Positions 7,726 through 16,409 of a DNA stretch of 64,000 bases are shown piece by piece. The stretch spans positions 496,001 through 560,000 of the forward strand of contig NZ_SJKB01000003.1 of assembly GCF_004331465.1 (NCBI RefSeq), written 5' to 3'. The notes beneath the pieces were generated by a model. It was not told the DNA's origin and did not search any database. It saw nothing but the letters and a program-made list of their open reading frames with translations. The position numbers were made by a program, and so were the translations under genes. Origin of the DNA: Kribbella pittospori (GTDB lineage: Bacteria > Actinomycetota > Actinomycetes > Propionibacteriales > Kribbellaceae). The number at the start of each line of letters is the position of its first letter. Positions within the stretch are counted from its first letter, which is position 1.

Positions 7726-9874
7726 TGTGGGCACCTGGCCTGATGGTCAGGGTGGGAGGGCCGGGCTCGCCCGAGGTCAGCGCCGCGGCATCGGCGAACG
7801 AGAACGCGAACGTCAGAGTGAGCCCTGCCGCCGGATCTTTCGCTGCCGTGCTCAGCGCCTCCTGGGAAGCCGGCAGCTCCTTCGCCAAGTGTGTCTTGAT
7901 CTGCTCCAGCACGGCGGTCGCAAGTTGCCGGCCACGAGCTGCGGCGGCTGCCGGCGCGGTACGGCGCAGCAGTACGGCCAGCCGCTTGGCGACCTGCTCC
8001 TGCACCCTCGGGCCGAGCAGGCGCCCGATCAGAGCGACGACCTCGGCCTGGTTGTTGCGAGCGAGCATCGTCGCGACCTGCGCGGCGAGCCGTTCGCCGA
8101 GTCGCACGTGGACGCGGAGCTCGGGCTGAGCCTGCTGGGCCCGGAGCCGCAGGTACACGCGATGACGGCGGCGGACGACCTTCCGGCCCGGCACGACCAG
8201 CCGGAAGTAGCGTCGCGTCACCGGTCCACCGAAGACAGCGCGCGTACCGAGCGCGGGTCGGCCGAGCAGCAGCGCGGCGTTTCGCGGACTCAGTTCCTCG
8301 AACTCGGCGGTGCCGGCGTCGTCGCCTGCGCCGGCCGCGAGGTAGCCGACCTGGGTGCCGACCATGGATTCGAAGAGTTCGACCTCAGCCGACACCGGCC
8401 AGGCGGACACGCCGGCGTCGAGGAGACGGTCCTCGAGAGTCTCCGGACCAGGCAGTTCGACACTGCTCGCCTGCGGCCGGGTGATTTGTACGTCGTACCG
8501 GCGTGCGGATCGACGGTAGCGGCGGTGCTTCGTCCGGCGGGGCATCGAGATCCACGGCCCCGTGCCGGCATCGGTCTCGTAGCCGGGCAGGTCGTCCCGC
8601 AGCAGTTCCTGAGGGAGGTGATGAACAGCGGCAGACGCCAGCGCTTCCTGGATTTCCGCCTCGAACCTGAGCGGTTCCTCCAGTGCCTCCGGCGGCAGAC
8701 TGAGGACCTGCGTGACGGTCTCCTCGAGCGTGCTCACGAGAGCTTCCGTGCCGAGCTGTTCGGGTGATTCCGCCTCGAGCGAGAGCAGCCGCAGGCCCGC
8801 GTCCGCAATCCGTGGCGCCAGCGCCTTCGCCGCCTCCGGGCCGATGTAGCCCTGGATGAGACCGGCGAGCTGACGCGCCAGGAAGTTCTTGATCCGGTCA
8901 CGACCGACGATGCGTACGCCGGTCCGGATCAACGGCATCGCGGCCATGACCGCCGGAATGAACTGCTCGAGCTGAGCCGTCGGCGGCTGTCCGGGCTCGG
9001 CGCGGGCGAGCTGGTACGCCAGCGTCTCGCGTGCGTCGTCGAGCGCGGTGATCTCCGCGGGACCTGGCAGCTCCTGGTCGTACTCGAAGAGCATCTCGGT
9101 TTGATCAGCGTCGCCGGGTGCGAACAGCAACTCGGCGTACTGGCGGTCGAATTCCTCGCTCAGGTCCGGCTCGGCCTCTGCTTCGGCTCCTGCTTCCGCG
9201 ATGCCGAGTTTGCTGGCGAGCAGACTGGCCGGAGCCCGGAGTACGACGGGAAGCCGGTTGATCGCCTTGCCCAGCACTCGCTTCAGCAGTGGCTGCACGA
9301 GCTTGCGCAGTACGGCGAAGACCGGGCCCATCGGGATGAGTTTGGTCAATCCCTTGACCGCGCCTTTGGCGACCGACTTGGCGACGTTGAACGCCTTCTT
9401 GATCAGGCCACCGAAGAGTTGCTCGCTGAGTGAGTCCGGGTCGCGGGAGTACTCGCCGAGCACCGCGTCGATCTCGTCATCGGTGATCGAGTCGACCCGC
9501 CGATGCTCGTAGCGCGCTTCGAGTTCGCCGAGGCCGCGGTCGAGGGTGTCGGCCAGCGTCTGTACGAATGTTCCGGCCTCGGCCTCCGCCACGGCTTCGC
9601 TCTGCTGGTCGTCGGGCCAGCGCGCGGCGGTCGTGAGGTACCGGCCGGCCACCTCGTCGACGAGCGACTCGACCGCCTCGCGGAATCCTTCGTCGTCGAG
9701 TTCGCCGACGAGCGCCTCGAGGTCGCCGCGTCCGGCGTCGTACTCGCCGGCGGCCGCGACGCCGCCGGAGAACGGCGACACCAAGGCGGTACCGGCGGTC
9801 TCCATCGCGGCCGGTTCCTGCCAGCTCAGTCCACCGCCGGTGAAGGGTCCGGCCGCTGTGTCGGTCATGGACAT
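7718..9874 (-). CDS. 718-residue acidic protein with internal amphipathic segment, likely central component of the locus
   Basis: The start ATG has GGAG six bases upstream. Residues 1-150 are acidic and include GPFTGGG and an SPF tripeptide at about 33-35. Residues 153-225 switch to a Lys/Val/Leu/Gly-rich amphipathic stretch (GLIKKAFNVAKSVAKGAVKG) resembling a membrane-active or packing helix bundle. The middle (about 300-420) is helical with more acidic spacers; residues 460-480 are Arg-rich, and the C-terminus returns to a helical, Ala/Leu-rich region. No enzymatic motif or cleavable signal peptide is visible. It could be a coat, scaffold or secreted cargo. From memory only, similar acidic proteins with GGL(I/A)-K-rich centres occur beside M15 peptidases in unrelated bacteria. 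Confidence 0.75.
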   Translation of the reverse strand: MSMTDTAAGPFTGGGLSWQEPAAMETAGTALVSPFSGGVAAAGEYDAGRGDLEALVGELDDEGFREAVESLVDEVAGRYLTTAARWPDDQQSEAVAEAEAGTFVQTLADTLDRGLGELEARYEHRRVDSITDDEIDAVLGEYSRDPDSLSEQLFGGLIKKAFNVAKSVAKGAVKGLTKLIPMGPVFAVLRKLVQPLLKRVLGKAINRLPVVLRAPASLLASKLGIAEAGAEAEAEPDLSEEFDRQYAELLFAPGDADQTEMLFEYDQELPGPAEITALDDARETLAYQLARAEPGQPPTAQLEQFIPAVMAAMPLIRTGVRIVGRDRIKNFLARQLAGLIQGYIGPEAAKALAPRIADAGLRLLSLEAESPEQLGTEALVSTLEETVTQVLSLPPEALEEPLRFEAEIQEALASAAVHHLPQELLRDDLPGYETDAGTGPWISMPRRTKHRRYRRSARRYDVQITRPQASSVELPGPETLEDRLLDAGVSAWPVSAEVELFESMVGTQVGYLAAGAGDDAGTAEFEELSPRNAALLLGRPALGTRAVFGGPVTRRYFRLVVPGRKVVRRRHRVYLRLRAQQAQPELRVHVRLGERLAAQVATMLARNNQAEVVALIGRLLGPRVQEQVAKRLAVLLRRTAPAAAAARGRQLATAVLEQIKTHLAKELPASQEALSTAAKDPAAGLTLTFAFSFADAAALTSGEPGPPTLTIRPGAHND

Positions 9875-9905
9875 TGGGGACTCCGATCACTCGTCCTCTG
9901 CGACC

Positions 9906-10172
9906 CTAGGGAGCGGGTGTCTGCCCGCCCGTCTCCTGTCCGTCGTCGTGCTGTGTACGTCGTCGTCGTACCGGATCGGGCACCACGTCGGGCCGGCTCG
10001 AAGTGACGGTCTCCAGCCAGGTATGGAAGCGTTCACACGCCGCTTCGACGGAACCTTCGACGGCGACCGGACGCGGTGGCTGATGGCGATCCTCGGCGGT
10101 GAAACGGATCTTGAGTCCGTCGCGGTCACGCCAGACGCGGACGATCATCGTGTGCCAGAGCTGCTCGGTCAT
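9906..10172 (-). CDS. small hypothetical protein, first gene of the peptidase locus
   Basis: 88 residues from the ATG at 10172 (an in-frame ATG at 10190 would add six). The N-terminal two thirds look folded (MIVRVWRDRDGLKIRFTAED, then EAACERFHTWLETV); the C-terminus is Arg/Gln/Pro rich. It ends 31 bases before the 718-residue gene on the same strand and faces the SARP-like regulator across about 165 bases, so it probably leads the transcript. No ribosome site is obvious for either start. Function unknown. Confidence 0.6.
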   Translation of the reverse strand: MTEQLWHTMIVRVWRDRDGLKIRFTAEDRHQPPRPVAVEGSVEAACERFHTWLETVTSSRPDVVPDPVRRRRTQHDDGQETGGQTPAP

Positions 10173-10336
10173 CGCGGACCAACAGTGCATGGTCGCCGTA
10201 CGCCGGAATGTCGTCGCGGCGTCTGCGCAGAGGTCGTTCGGCCGTCAATCGCCGGAAGTCGTCGGCGACAGAACATTGACGGTCCGGAGACGGGCGACTG
10301 ATATGGACAGAAGGTCGGAAACTCCGGGGGGTCGGT

Positions 10337-11065
10337 ATGACGACGTCAATTGTGTATGCGCCGACGGGCGCCGCACCACCCAGCATCAGACTGCTGGGCG
10401 CATTCGCAGTACGGGTGAACAATCGTTCGGTCGCCCTGCCCAGCAATGGTCAGCGGGTCCTGGGCTTCCTTGCGGTCACCGGTCTCGAGCAGCGCCGGGA
10501 CACGGTCGCGACGCACCTGTGGCCGGCGGCCGCACCGGAGCGTGCCATGTCCAACCTGCGGACCGCGTTGTGGCGGGTACGGCGGGTCCATCCGGGCATC
10601 GTCCGCGCGTGCCGGGACTCGGTGCGCCTCGACGATGCCGTCGAGGTCGACTACGACCAGATGTCGACGCAGGCGCGTCAACTCATCGCCGACGACGTAC
10701 GCCACGACGTCGTCACTGCACTCGAACCGGATCGTCTCGAGGCCGACCTGCTGCCGGGATGGGACGAGGAGTGGTTGCTGATCGAGCGCGAGCGGTACCG
10801 CCAGTTGCGGATCCATGCCCTGGAGACGTTGAGCGCCCTGCTCACGGCCCGCGGCCTGTTCGCCCGCGCGATCGATGTGGCGTGTGCGGCCATCCGGGTC
10901 GAACCGCTCCACGAGACGGCGCACGCGGCCTTGATCAGCGCCCACATGGCCGAAGGTAACCGCACCGAGGCGATCAGGCATTTCCACACCTACACCCGAC
11001 AGCTGGCCGCCGAAACCGGCCTCTCACCCTCCACCCACCTCGCCGGCCTCATCCCCCGGGACTGA
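10337..11065 (+). CDS. SARP-like transcriptional regulator (winged helix plus BTAD domain)
   Basis: 242 residues, the usual size of a small SARP. Residues about 15-100 form an OmpR/PhoB-type winged helix (IRLLGAFAVRVNN, SNLRTALWRVRR) and about 105-240 a bacterial transcriptional activator domain of TPR-like helices (ETLSALLTARGLFARAIDVA, then EPLHETAHAALISAHMAEGNRTEAIRHFHTY). Such proteins bind direct repeats near the -35 region and activate adjacent operons. It is transcribed away from the seven-gene peptidase locus, with about 165 bases shared between them, and is the obvious candidate activator. That control relationship is inferred from position only. Confidence 0.88.
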   Translation: MTTSIVYAPTGAAPPSIRLLGAFAVRVNNRSVALPSNGQRVLGFLAVTGLEQRRDTVATHLWPAAAPERAMSNLRTALWRVRRVHPGIVRACRDSVRLDDAVEVDYDQMSTQARQLIADDVRHDVVTALEPDRLEADLLPGWDEEWLLIERERYRQLRIHALETLSALLTARGLFARAIDVACAAIRVEPLHETAHAALISAHMAEGNRTEAIRHFHTYTRQLAAETGLSPSTHLAGLIPRD

Positions 11066-11160
11066 CCCGTAAGCACGCCATAAGCGGCGAGATCTGTTCA
11101 CGGCGGACCGTCTGGGCCATCGTCGAAAATGATTCTTTCCCGATCGAGGGGGGCCGGAAC

Positions 11161-11520
11161 ATGGCCGTTCACAGCAAGTCGTTCGACGAACCCGATGAGC
11201 AAAGGACGCCGGACAAGACCGTCGTCAACGTGGTGAAGTTTCCCGGCGCCAGCGTCGCGAAGATCACCTTCCAGCCGGGCTGGCGCTGGTCGGAGTGCAT
11301 TCGTCCGGTCGTCGGCGGCGAGTCGTGCCAGGTCCGGCACGTCGGCACCCTTGTCTCGGGCGAGATCGAGGTCGTGCACGACGACGGCAGCAAGGCGCGG
11401 CTCGCGGCCGGCAGCGCGTACCTGATCGAACCTGGGCACGACGCCTGGGTTGTCGGTGACGAGCCCGCGATCGGCCTGGAGTTCGAGTCCCACGCGGCCG
11501 AGACGTACGCCAAGTCCTGA
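11161..11520 (+). CDS. cupin-domain protein
   Basis: 119 residues with one conserved double-stranded beta-helix (cupin) domain spanning most of the chain. Cupin motif 1 is seen around CQVRHVGTLVSGEIEVVHDDG and motif 2 around YLIEPGHDAWVVGDEP; an H and E of the usual metal site are present. A GGGGGCC stretch lies just upstream as ribosome site. Single-domain cupins act as metal-dependent enzymes or small-ligand sensors; nothing here decides between them. It stands alone, about 95 bases after the SARP-like gene and before a patatin-like lipase. Confidence 0.8.
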   Translation: MAVHSKSFDEPDEQRTPDKTVVNVVKFPGASVAKITFQPGWRWSECIRPVVGGESCQVRHVGTLVSGEIEVVHDDGSKARLAAGSAYLIEPGHDAWVVGDEPAIGLEFESHAAETYAKS

Positions 11521-11605
11521 CCCTGTTCGATCCCTGTGGTGACTTCTTGCAATTGGTTGTGGGCGGGAGGACGCTCGACGCAAGGGGAGATCTTCAGGGG
11601 GAATC

Positions 11606-12778
11606 ATGGGTCCTGCGTCGGCACCCGACGAGGTGCACGTTTCTGGTGAGCCGGTCCGGCGGATTCCGGGGGATGGCGCCGGGAAACCTCAGCCGGGAAT
11701 GGCCTTGTGCCTTTCGGGCGGTGGTTATCGGGCGATGGTGTTCCATGTCGGTGTTCTGTGGCGTCTCAACGAAGCCGGGATGCTGGCTGAGTTGGATCGT
11801 GTCTCGAGTGTGTCCGGCGGTTCGATCACGGCCGGCGTACTCGGGATGAATTGGAACGAACTGCAGTTCGATCAGGCCGGCGTGGCCAAGCAGTTCGTGT
11901 ATCAGGTCGTTGATCCGATCCGTGAGATGGCGAGCACGCATGTGGATCTTCCGGCCGTGCTCACCGGGATCGGGCTTCCGTTCACCTCGGTGGCCGACCG
12001 GGTCGTCCGTGCGTTTCGTAAGCAGTTGTTCGGCCCGAAGACGCTGCAGGATCTTCCGGACAAACCGACGTTCGTGATCAACGCGACGAACGTGGAGTCC
12101 GGCGTACTGATGCGCTTCGGCAAGCAGTATCTGGCCGACTACCGCGTCGGTCGCATCAACAATCCGGAGTTGCCGCTGGCTGTCGCAGTGGCGGCCTCGT
12201 CGGCGTTCCCGCCGATCCTGTCGCCCTGCACGGTCGACCTCGATCGGGAGGAGTGGGTGACGCAGCCGGGCAACGACCTGACGTCGCCGGAGTTCCGCAA
12301 CGAGATCCGGCTGACCGACGGCGGTGTGTACGACAACCTCGGGCTGGAGACCGCCTGGAAGCGGTACGAGACGGTCCTGGTCAGCGACGCGGGCGGGCAC
12401 CTCGGTGCGGTCGCAGATCCGCCGGTGGACTGGGCCCAGCACACGATCCGCGTTCTCAAGGTCATCGACAACCAGGTCCGGTCGCTGCGCAAACGGCAGG
12501 TCATCGATGCCTTCCGCAACAAACGCCCCGGCATGTACGTCGGCATCCGCAGCCACGTGGACGACTTCCCACTCGCCGACCCACTGCCGTCGGATCCCGC
12601 TGTAGCAGCGAAGCTCGCCGGGATCTCGACCCGCCTGAACACGATGGACGACACCGTCCAGGAACAGCTGATCAACTGGGGCTACATCATCTGCGACACC
12701 GGCCTCCGCGCCCACCTCGGCAAGCCCCCCGGCGACGGCACGCTGCCCTATCCCGACAACCCACTCACCAAGCTCTGA
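11606..12778 (+). CDS. patatin-like phospholipase family protein
   Basis: 390 residues. The patatin Ser-Asp dyad motifs are complete: the oxyanion loop GGGYRA in CLSGGGYRAMVFHVG, the nucleophile elbow SSVSGGS (family GxSxG) and the aspartate in LTDGGVYDNLG. Such enzymes hydrolyse acyl ester bonds of lipids, often in the cytosol or at the inner membrane face. A short Pro/Gly-rich N-terminal tail precedes the domain and no signal peptide is visible. It is monocistronic in appearance. The substrate is not predictable. Confidence 0.88.
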   Translation: MGPASAPDEVHVSGEPVRRIPGDGAGKPQPGMALCLSGGGYRAMVFHVGVLWRLNEAGMLAELDRVSSVSGGSITAGVLGMNWNELQFDQAGVAKQFVYQVVDPIREMASTHVDLPAVLTGIGLPFTSVADRVVRAFRKQLFGPKTLQDLPDKPTFVINATNVESGVLMRFGKQYLADYRVGRINNPELPLAVAVAASSAFPPILSPCTVDLDREEWVTQPGNDLTSPEFRNEIRLTDGGVYDNLGLETAWKRYETVLVSDAGGHLGAVADPPVDWAQHTIRVLKVIDNQVRSLRKRQVIDAFRNKRPGMYVGIRSHVDDFPLADPLPSDPAVAAKLAGISTRLNTMDDTVQEQLINWGYIICDTGLRAHLGKPPGDGTLPYPDNPLTKL

Positions 12779-12879
12779 CAACCCACCGCCGGGAACTCAC
12801 TCGCTCTCCAGCCGTCGTTGCCTGTCACAACCTAGCGTGATGGGCGGCTCGTGCTGGAATGGGTGGGGAGGAGGTGCGG

Positions 12880-13668
12880 ATGCGACTCGATGGGCGGATT
12901 GCGCTGGTGACCGGTGCGTCCGCGGGCATTGGTACGGCGGTTGCGGAGCAGTTGGCCGCGGCCGGTGCCCGGGTGATCGCGCATGGCCGGGACGAGCAGC
13001 GGACCGAGGCAGTCGCCGAGCGGACCGGGGGAGCGGCGCTCCTCGGTGATCTCGCCGTTCCCGGCGCGGCCGCGAAGCTCGCCGACGCCGCGCTCGACGT
13101 TCACGGCCAGGTCGACATCATCGTGGCGAACGCCGGCCTGGGCTGGTCGGGCCCGTTCGCCGAGATGACCGCCACCGAGATCGACCGCCTGGTAGCGCTC
13201 GATCTCCTCGCGCCTCTTCAGCTCGTACGCCGCCTCCTACCACCGATGCTCGATCGCGGAGCCGGCCACGTCGCGCTCGTGGGCTCGATCGCCGGGCGCA
13301 CCGGTGTCGCCGGTGAGGCGGTATACGCCGCGACCAAGGCCGCCCTCGACGTGTTCGCCGAGAGCCTGCGCCCGGAGCTCCGAGGCACCGGCGTTGCCGT
13401 GAGCCTCACGATTCCAGGCGTCGTGGACACCGGCTTCTTCGCCGCCCGCGGCAGACCCTACGACCGCGGCCGCCCACGCCCAGTCCCTGCCGAGGACGTC
13501 GCAAAGGCAATCGTCGACGCCATCGCCCGTGACCGCGCCGAGGCGTGGGTGCCCGGCTGGCTCCGCGTCGCTCCCGTCGTACGGGCACTGACCCCAGGCC
13601 TCTACCGACGCCTGGCGGCCCGGTTCGGCGAGCAGGTGATCTCCCGCTCCGGTGAAGCGCGTCAGTGA
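12880..13668 (+). CDS. short-chain dehydrogenase/reductase (SDR)
   Basis: 262 residues from the ATG at 12880, chosen because GGAGGAGG lies six bases before it; an in-frame ATG at 12859 precedes the ribosome site. Classical SDR features are present: cofactor motif TGASAGIG, NAG (VANAGLGW), catalytic serine in LVGSIAGR, and YxxxK in YAATKAAL. The C-terminal part varies with substrate and is not diagnostic. The next gene, encoding a wax-ester synthase/DGAT homologue, follows by about 55 bases, so the pair may act on acyl lipids together, for example fatty aldehyde or ketone reduction before ester formation; this is inference. Confidence 0.88.
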   Translation: MRLDGRIALVTGASAGIGTAVAEQLAAAGARVIAHGRDEQRTEAVAERTGGAALLGDLAVPGAAAKLADAALDVHGQVDIIVANAGLGWSGPFAEMTATEIDRLVALDLLAPLQLVRRLLPPMLDRGAGHVALVGSIAGRTGVAGEAVYAATKAALDVFAESLRPELRGTGVAVSLTIPGVVDTGFFAARGRPYDRGRPRPVPAEDVAKAIVDAIARDRAEAWVPGWLRVAPVVRALTPGLYRRLAARFGEQVISRSGEARQ

Positions 13669-13722
13669 GCAAGGAGGCTGGCACTGTCCTGCTCGGACTC
13701 CGGGTGGGATTACCGTGTCGTC

Positions 13723-15105
13723 GTGGTGGCGACGGCGAATCACTATCTGCTCGGTGCCGTGGCGGTGGCGATCCCGGTCGCCGTCGGCATCCGCATCGCC
13801 ACGTGGCTGAACGACACGCCGGGCACCGTCGTACCGTCCAGCGACGCGTTCTTCCTCCACATCGAGGGCACCGGGGCCGCGCAGCACGTCGGCGGCCTGG
13901 TGATGCTGGAGGCAACTGACGACCGGCCGTCGATCGACGACGTACGGGCCCTGGTCCGCGACAGCTTCGCCCGCCTGCCACGGATGCACCAGCGCCTCGC
14001 ACCGACGTCACGGTGGCGACGCCCACGCTGGATCGAGGCCGAGTACGTCGATCTGGACTGGCACGTCACCGAGCTCCAGTCGGTGGACGGGAAGACCGGG
14101 CTGATGCGGATCCTCGGGGAGCTCGCCGAGAGCCCGATGCCCCGGGATCGGCCGATGTGGCAGGTGGCGATCGTTCGCGATGTCGGGCCGGGCGGGGCCG
14201 ACGCACTGGTCGTGCTCGTCCACCACTCGATCGCCGACGGCATCGGGACGGTGCTGCAGGCCCTCAGTTTGTTCGAGCCCCGAGCCACGCTCCCCGTGCC
14301 ATCTGGACGGGCCCCGAGCCGGGTCCGGCGCGCCGCCGCAGTGGCCGTCGGACTAGCTCAACTGGCCACCGACGGAACCGCCGCGTCCCTGCCAGAGAGT
14401 TCCCCACAACGCGGGTTCGGCGTCGCGAACGTCGAGCTCGAGGTGGTACGTCGTACCGCTGCCGCTCACGGAGTGCGCGTGACCGACGTCGTGATCGCTC
14501 TGCTCGCCGACGCGGTGTACGCCGTGGCACCCGAACTCGCGCGATCGGTGGACGGCCGGATGCGGTTCTCCGTGACGACGATGGTGCGCACACCCGACAG
14601 CGCGGCGGAGGGCAACGCGACGGCCGCGGTGATCGTCGACGTACCGGTCGATGGCCGGCCCTTCGGCGATCTGCTCGTCGAGGTGGCCACACGGACCCGG
14701 CGACTCCGCAGGCCCACTCGGGCGATGGCGTCACGCTTCGTCATGGCCACTGGGTTGCGGCTGGTTCCTGAGCCGTTCGCACGATGGTTCGCACAGACCG
14801 TGTACGGGCCGCGCTTCCTGCACGCGGTCGTGTCCAACATGCCGGGGCCGACGATCGCGCTGACGTTCGCAGGGGTCGGCACGGGACCGACGTACCCGAT
14901 CCTGCCGTTGGTGCCGGAGACTCCGCTCGCCGTTGGCGCGCTGAGCTGGGACGGAGTGCTGGGCATCGGGCTGGCGACCGATCCGCAACTGCTCGACTCC
15001 GCGGCCGTCGCCCGGCACCTCTGCGCCACCTTGGCGCGGCTGCAGGAGGGCAGTCCGGTCTCAGGGAGCCGGCCACTCAAGGGCGAGGAAGAGCCGAGCG
15101 CGTGA
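13723..15105 (+). CDS. wax ester synthase/diacylglycerol acyltransferase family protein (WS/DGAT)
   Basis: 460 residues starting at GTG. The acyltransferase active-site motif HHxxxDG is present as HHSIADG near residue 166, and the C-terminal half carries typical condensing-fold elements (VVSNMPGP). Bifunctional WS/DGATs of actinobacteria esterify acyl-CoA with fatty alcohol or diacylglycerol at the cytoplasmic membrane or lipid droplets. An N-terminal hydrophobic stretch (LLGAVAVAIPVAVGI) may anchor the protein. The gene converges on the PucR regulator, and the two coding regions overlap by 45 bases at their 3' ends. Confidence 0.87.
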   Translation: MVATANHYLLGAVAVAIPVAVGIRIATWLNDTPGTVVPSSDAFFLHIEGTGAAQHVGGLVMLEATDDRPSIDDVRALVRDSFARLPRMHQRLAPTSRWRRPRWIEAEYVDLDWHVTELQSVDGKTGLMRILGELAESPMPRDRPMWQVAIVRDVGPGGADALVVLVHHSIADGIGTVLQALSLFEPRATLPVPSGRAPSRVRRAAAVAVGLAQLATDGTAASLPESSPQRGFGVANVELEVVRRTAAAHGVRVTDVVIALLADAVYAVAPELARSVDGRMRFSVTTMVRTPDSAAEGNATAAVIVDVPVDGRPFGDLLVEVATRTRRLRRPTRAMASRFVMATGLRLVPEPFARWFAQTVYGPRFLHAVVSNMPGPTIALTFAGVGTGPTYPILPLVPETPLAVGALSWDGVLGIGLATDPQLLDSAAVARHLCATLARLQEGSPVSGSRPLKGEEEPSA

Positions 15106-16251
15106 CTCCGGGTCGTCCAAGCGGTCGCCGAACAGTGCCCGGAGTCGGGCCATGCGATACCGCACGGTCTGTGGGTGGATCCGCAGCTCCTCGGCGATCG
15201 CGTGGCGGTCCCCGAACTGACGCAGCCAACTGGCCAGCGTCTCGGTGAGCCGCGCTCTGGCGGCCTCGGTCTCACCCTGCAGCGGAGCCAGCATCTCCTC
15301 GCGCAGCGCCGCGACCAGCGACTCGTCACGCCAGACAATCAGCGCATCGAGGTGCTCGTCGGCGAACACCGGGTCGTCGGTCAGCACTCCCGTCTTACGC
15401 AGCCGAGCCGCGATCCGGGCGATCTCGAGACTGCGGGGCAACTCCGCCAGTGGCACCGGATTGCCGACCACGGCGCCCAGACCCGTGAGCTCCCGGCTCA
15501 GCTGAAGCCGTCGGCCCGGACCGGACGGTTCGGGGATGATCGCGCCGAAGACCACGCCGTTGCGCCGGATCGGGAGCGCGCCGGGCTCGAGCCGGCTGAC
15601 CATCGTGCGGGCCAGCTCGTGGTCGCCGTCGATGTAGATCACCACCGCAGCCGTCTCCGGGATCCGCCACGCCGCCTGCAAGGCCGCAGTCCGGATCGCC
15701 TCGGCGCTGGCCCGATCGGACAGCAACAAGTTCGCGAGCTCCTCCCGGCGGCGCTCGCGGGCGAGCGCGTCGTCGAGCTGCTCCTGCACATAGCCGTTGG
15801 CCGCCGAGAACGAGAGTTGGTTGACGAAGACAAATACCGAGTCGGCCAGCGCGGCCAGGTTGTCCGGTGCGAAATCCAGCCGCAGGGCGGTCGCCGCGAC
15901 GTGCCGCCAGGCGATGCGGGCACCGAGCTGGAAGGCGGTGAGCAGCCGGGTGAGGTCGTTGCCGACCTGCTGTTGCCGGCGACCGATCTCCTCGAAGACC
16001 AGGCGGACTGTTTCATCGGCTCGATCGAGGCTGGCCCGCTCCGGGCTGGACAGGTCGGCGATCGACATATCGAGCAGCCGATGCACGAACAAGGCGGCCG
16101 GTTCAACGACCGCGTCCCGCTCGGCATCCAGGAACGCGGCGTAGTCCGGCCAGTGCTCCGCGAGCCGGTCACGAACCTCGGAGAGCAGGCCAGGTAGCCC
16201 CTCGAGCAAGGCCTCCTCGAGGCGGGCACGATCGAATGTGGCGACGGTCAT
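15061..16251 (-). CDS. PucR-family transcriptional regulator
   Basis: 396 residues. The C-terminal 60 contain the PucR-type helix-turn-helix (AIAEELRIHPQTVRYRMARLRALF); the upstream portion has the N-terminal helical domain and a GGDEF-like regulatory domain common in this family. PucR/CdaR-type proteins usually activate catabolic or secondary pathways. It is transcribed away from the hopanoid operon, with about 158 bases between start codons, so it may control that operon or itself. This is position-based inference. The 3' end overlaps the convergent WS/DGAT gene. Confidence 0.88.
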   Translation of the reverse strand: MTVATFDRARLEEALLEGLPGLLSEVRDRLAEHWPDYAAFLDAERDAVVEPAALFVHRLLDMSIADLSSPERASLDRADETVRLVFEEIGRRQQQVGNDLTRLLTAFQLGARIAWRHVAATALRLDFAPDNLAALADSVFVFVNQLSFSAANGYVQEQLDDALARERRREELANLLLSDRASAEAIRTAALQAAWRIPETAAVVIYIDGDHELARTMVSRLEPGALPIRRNGVVFGAIIPEPSGPGRRLQLSRELTGLGAVVGNPVPLAELPRSLEIARIAARLRKTGVLTDDPVFADEHLDALIVWRDESLVAALREEMLAPLQGETEAARARLTETLASWLRQFGDRHAIAEELRIHPQTVRYRMARLRALFGDRLDDPESRARLFLALEWPAP

Positions 16252-16303
16252 GTGAAGACTCCCACGCGTTCCTTGCCGAACGCCGGCGAGACAGGTGTCC
16301 TAC

Positions 16304-16333
16304 GGATACGTCATCCCACGGGTAACTGTATCC
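16304..16333. promoter_or_regulatory. inverted repeat between PucR gene and hopanoid operon, candidate operator
   Basis: GGATAC (16304-16309) and GTATCC (16328-16333) form an inverted repeat 18 bases apart; a second inverted pair, CACGG and CCGTG, is interleaved on its right side. It lies in the divergent intergenic region, about 75 bases upstream of the hpnC start and about 50 upstream of the PucR start. A regulator-binding site is plausible but untested. Confidence 0.3.
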
Positions 16334-16409
16334 CCGTGACAAATTCTTGCCGTCCGAATGTGGTCCAGCGGGGCAGAGTTGGCATGAAACCGCTTCCCAT
16401 CATGGGAAC

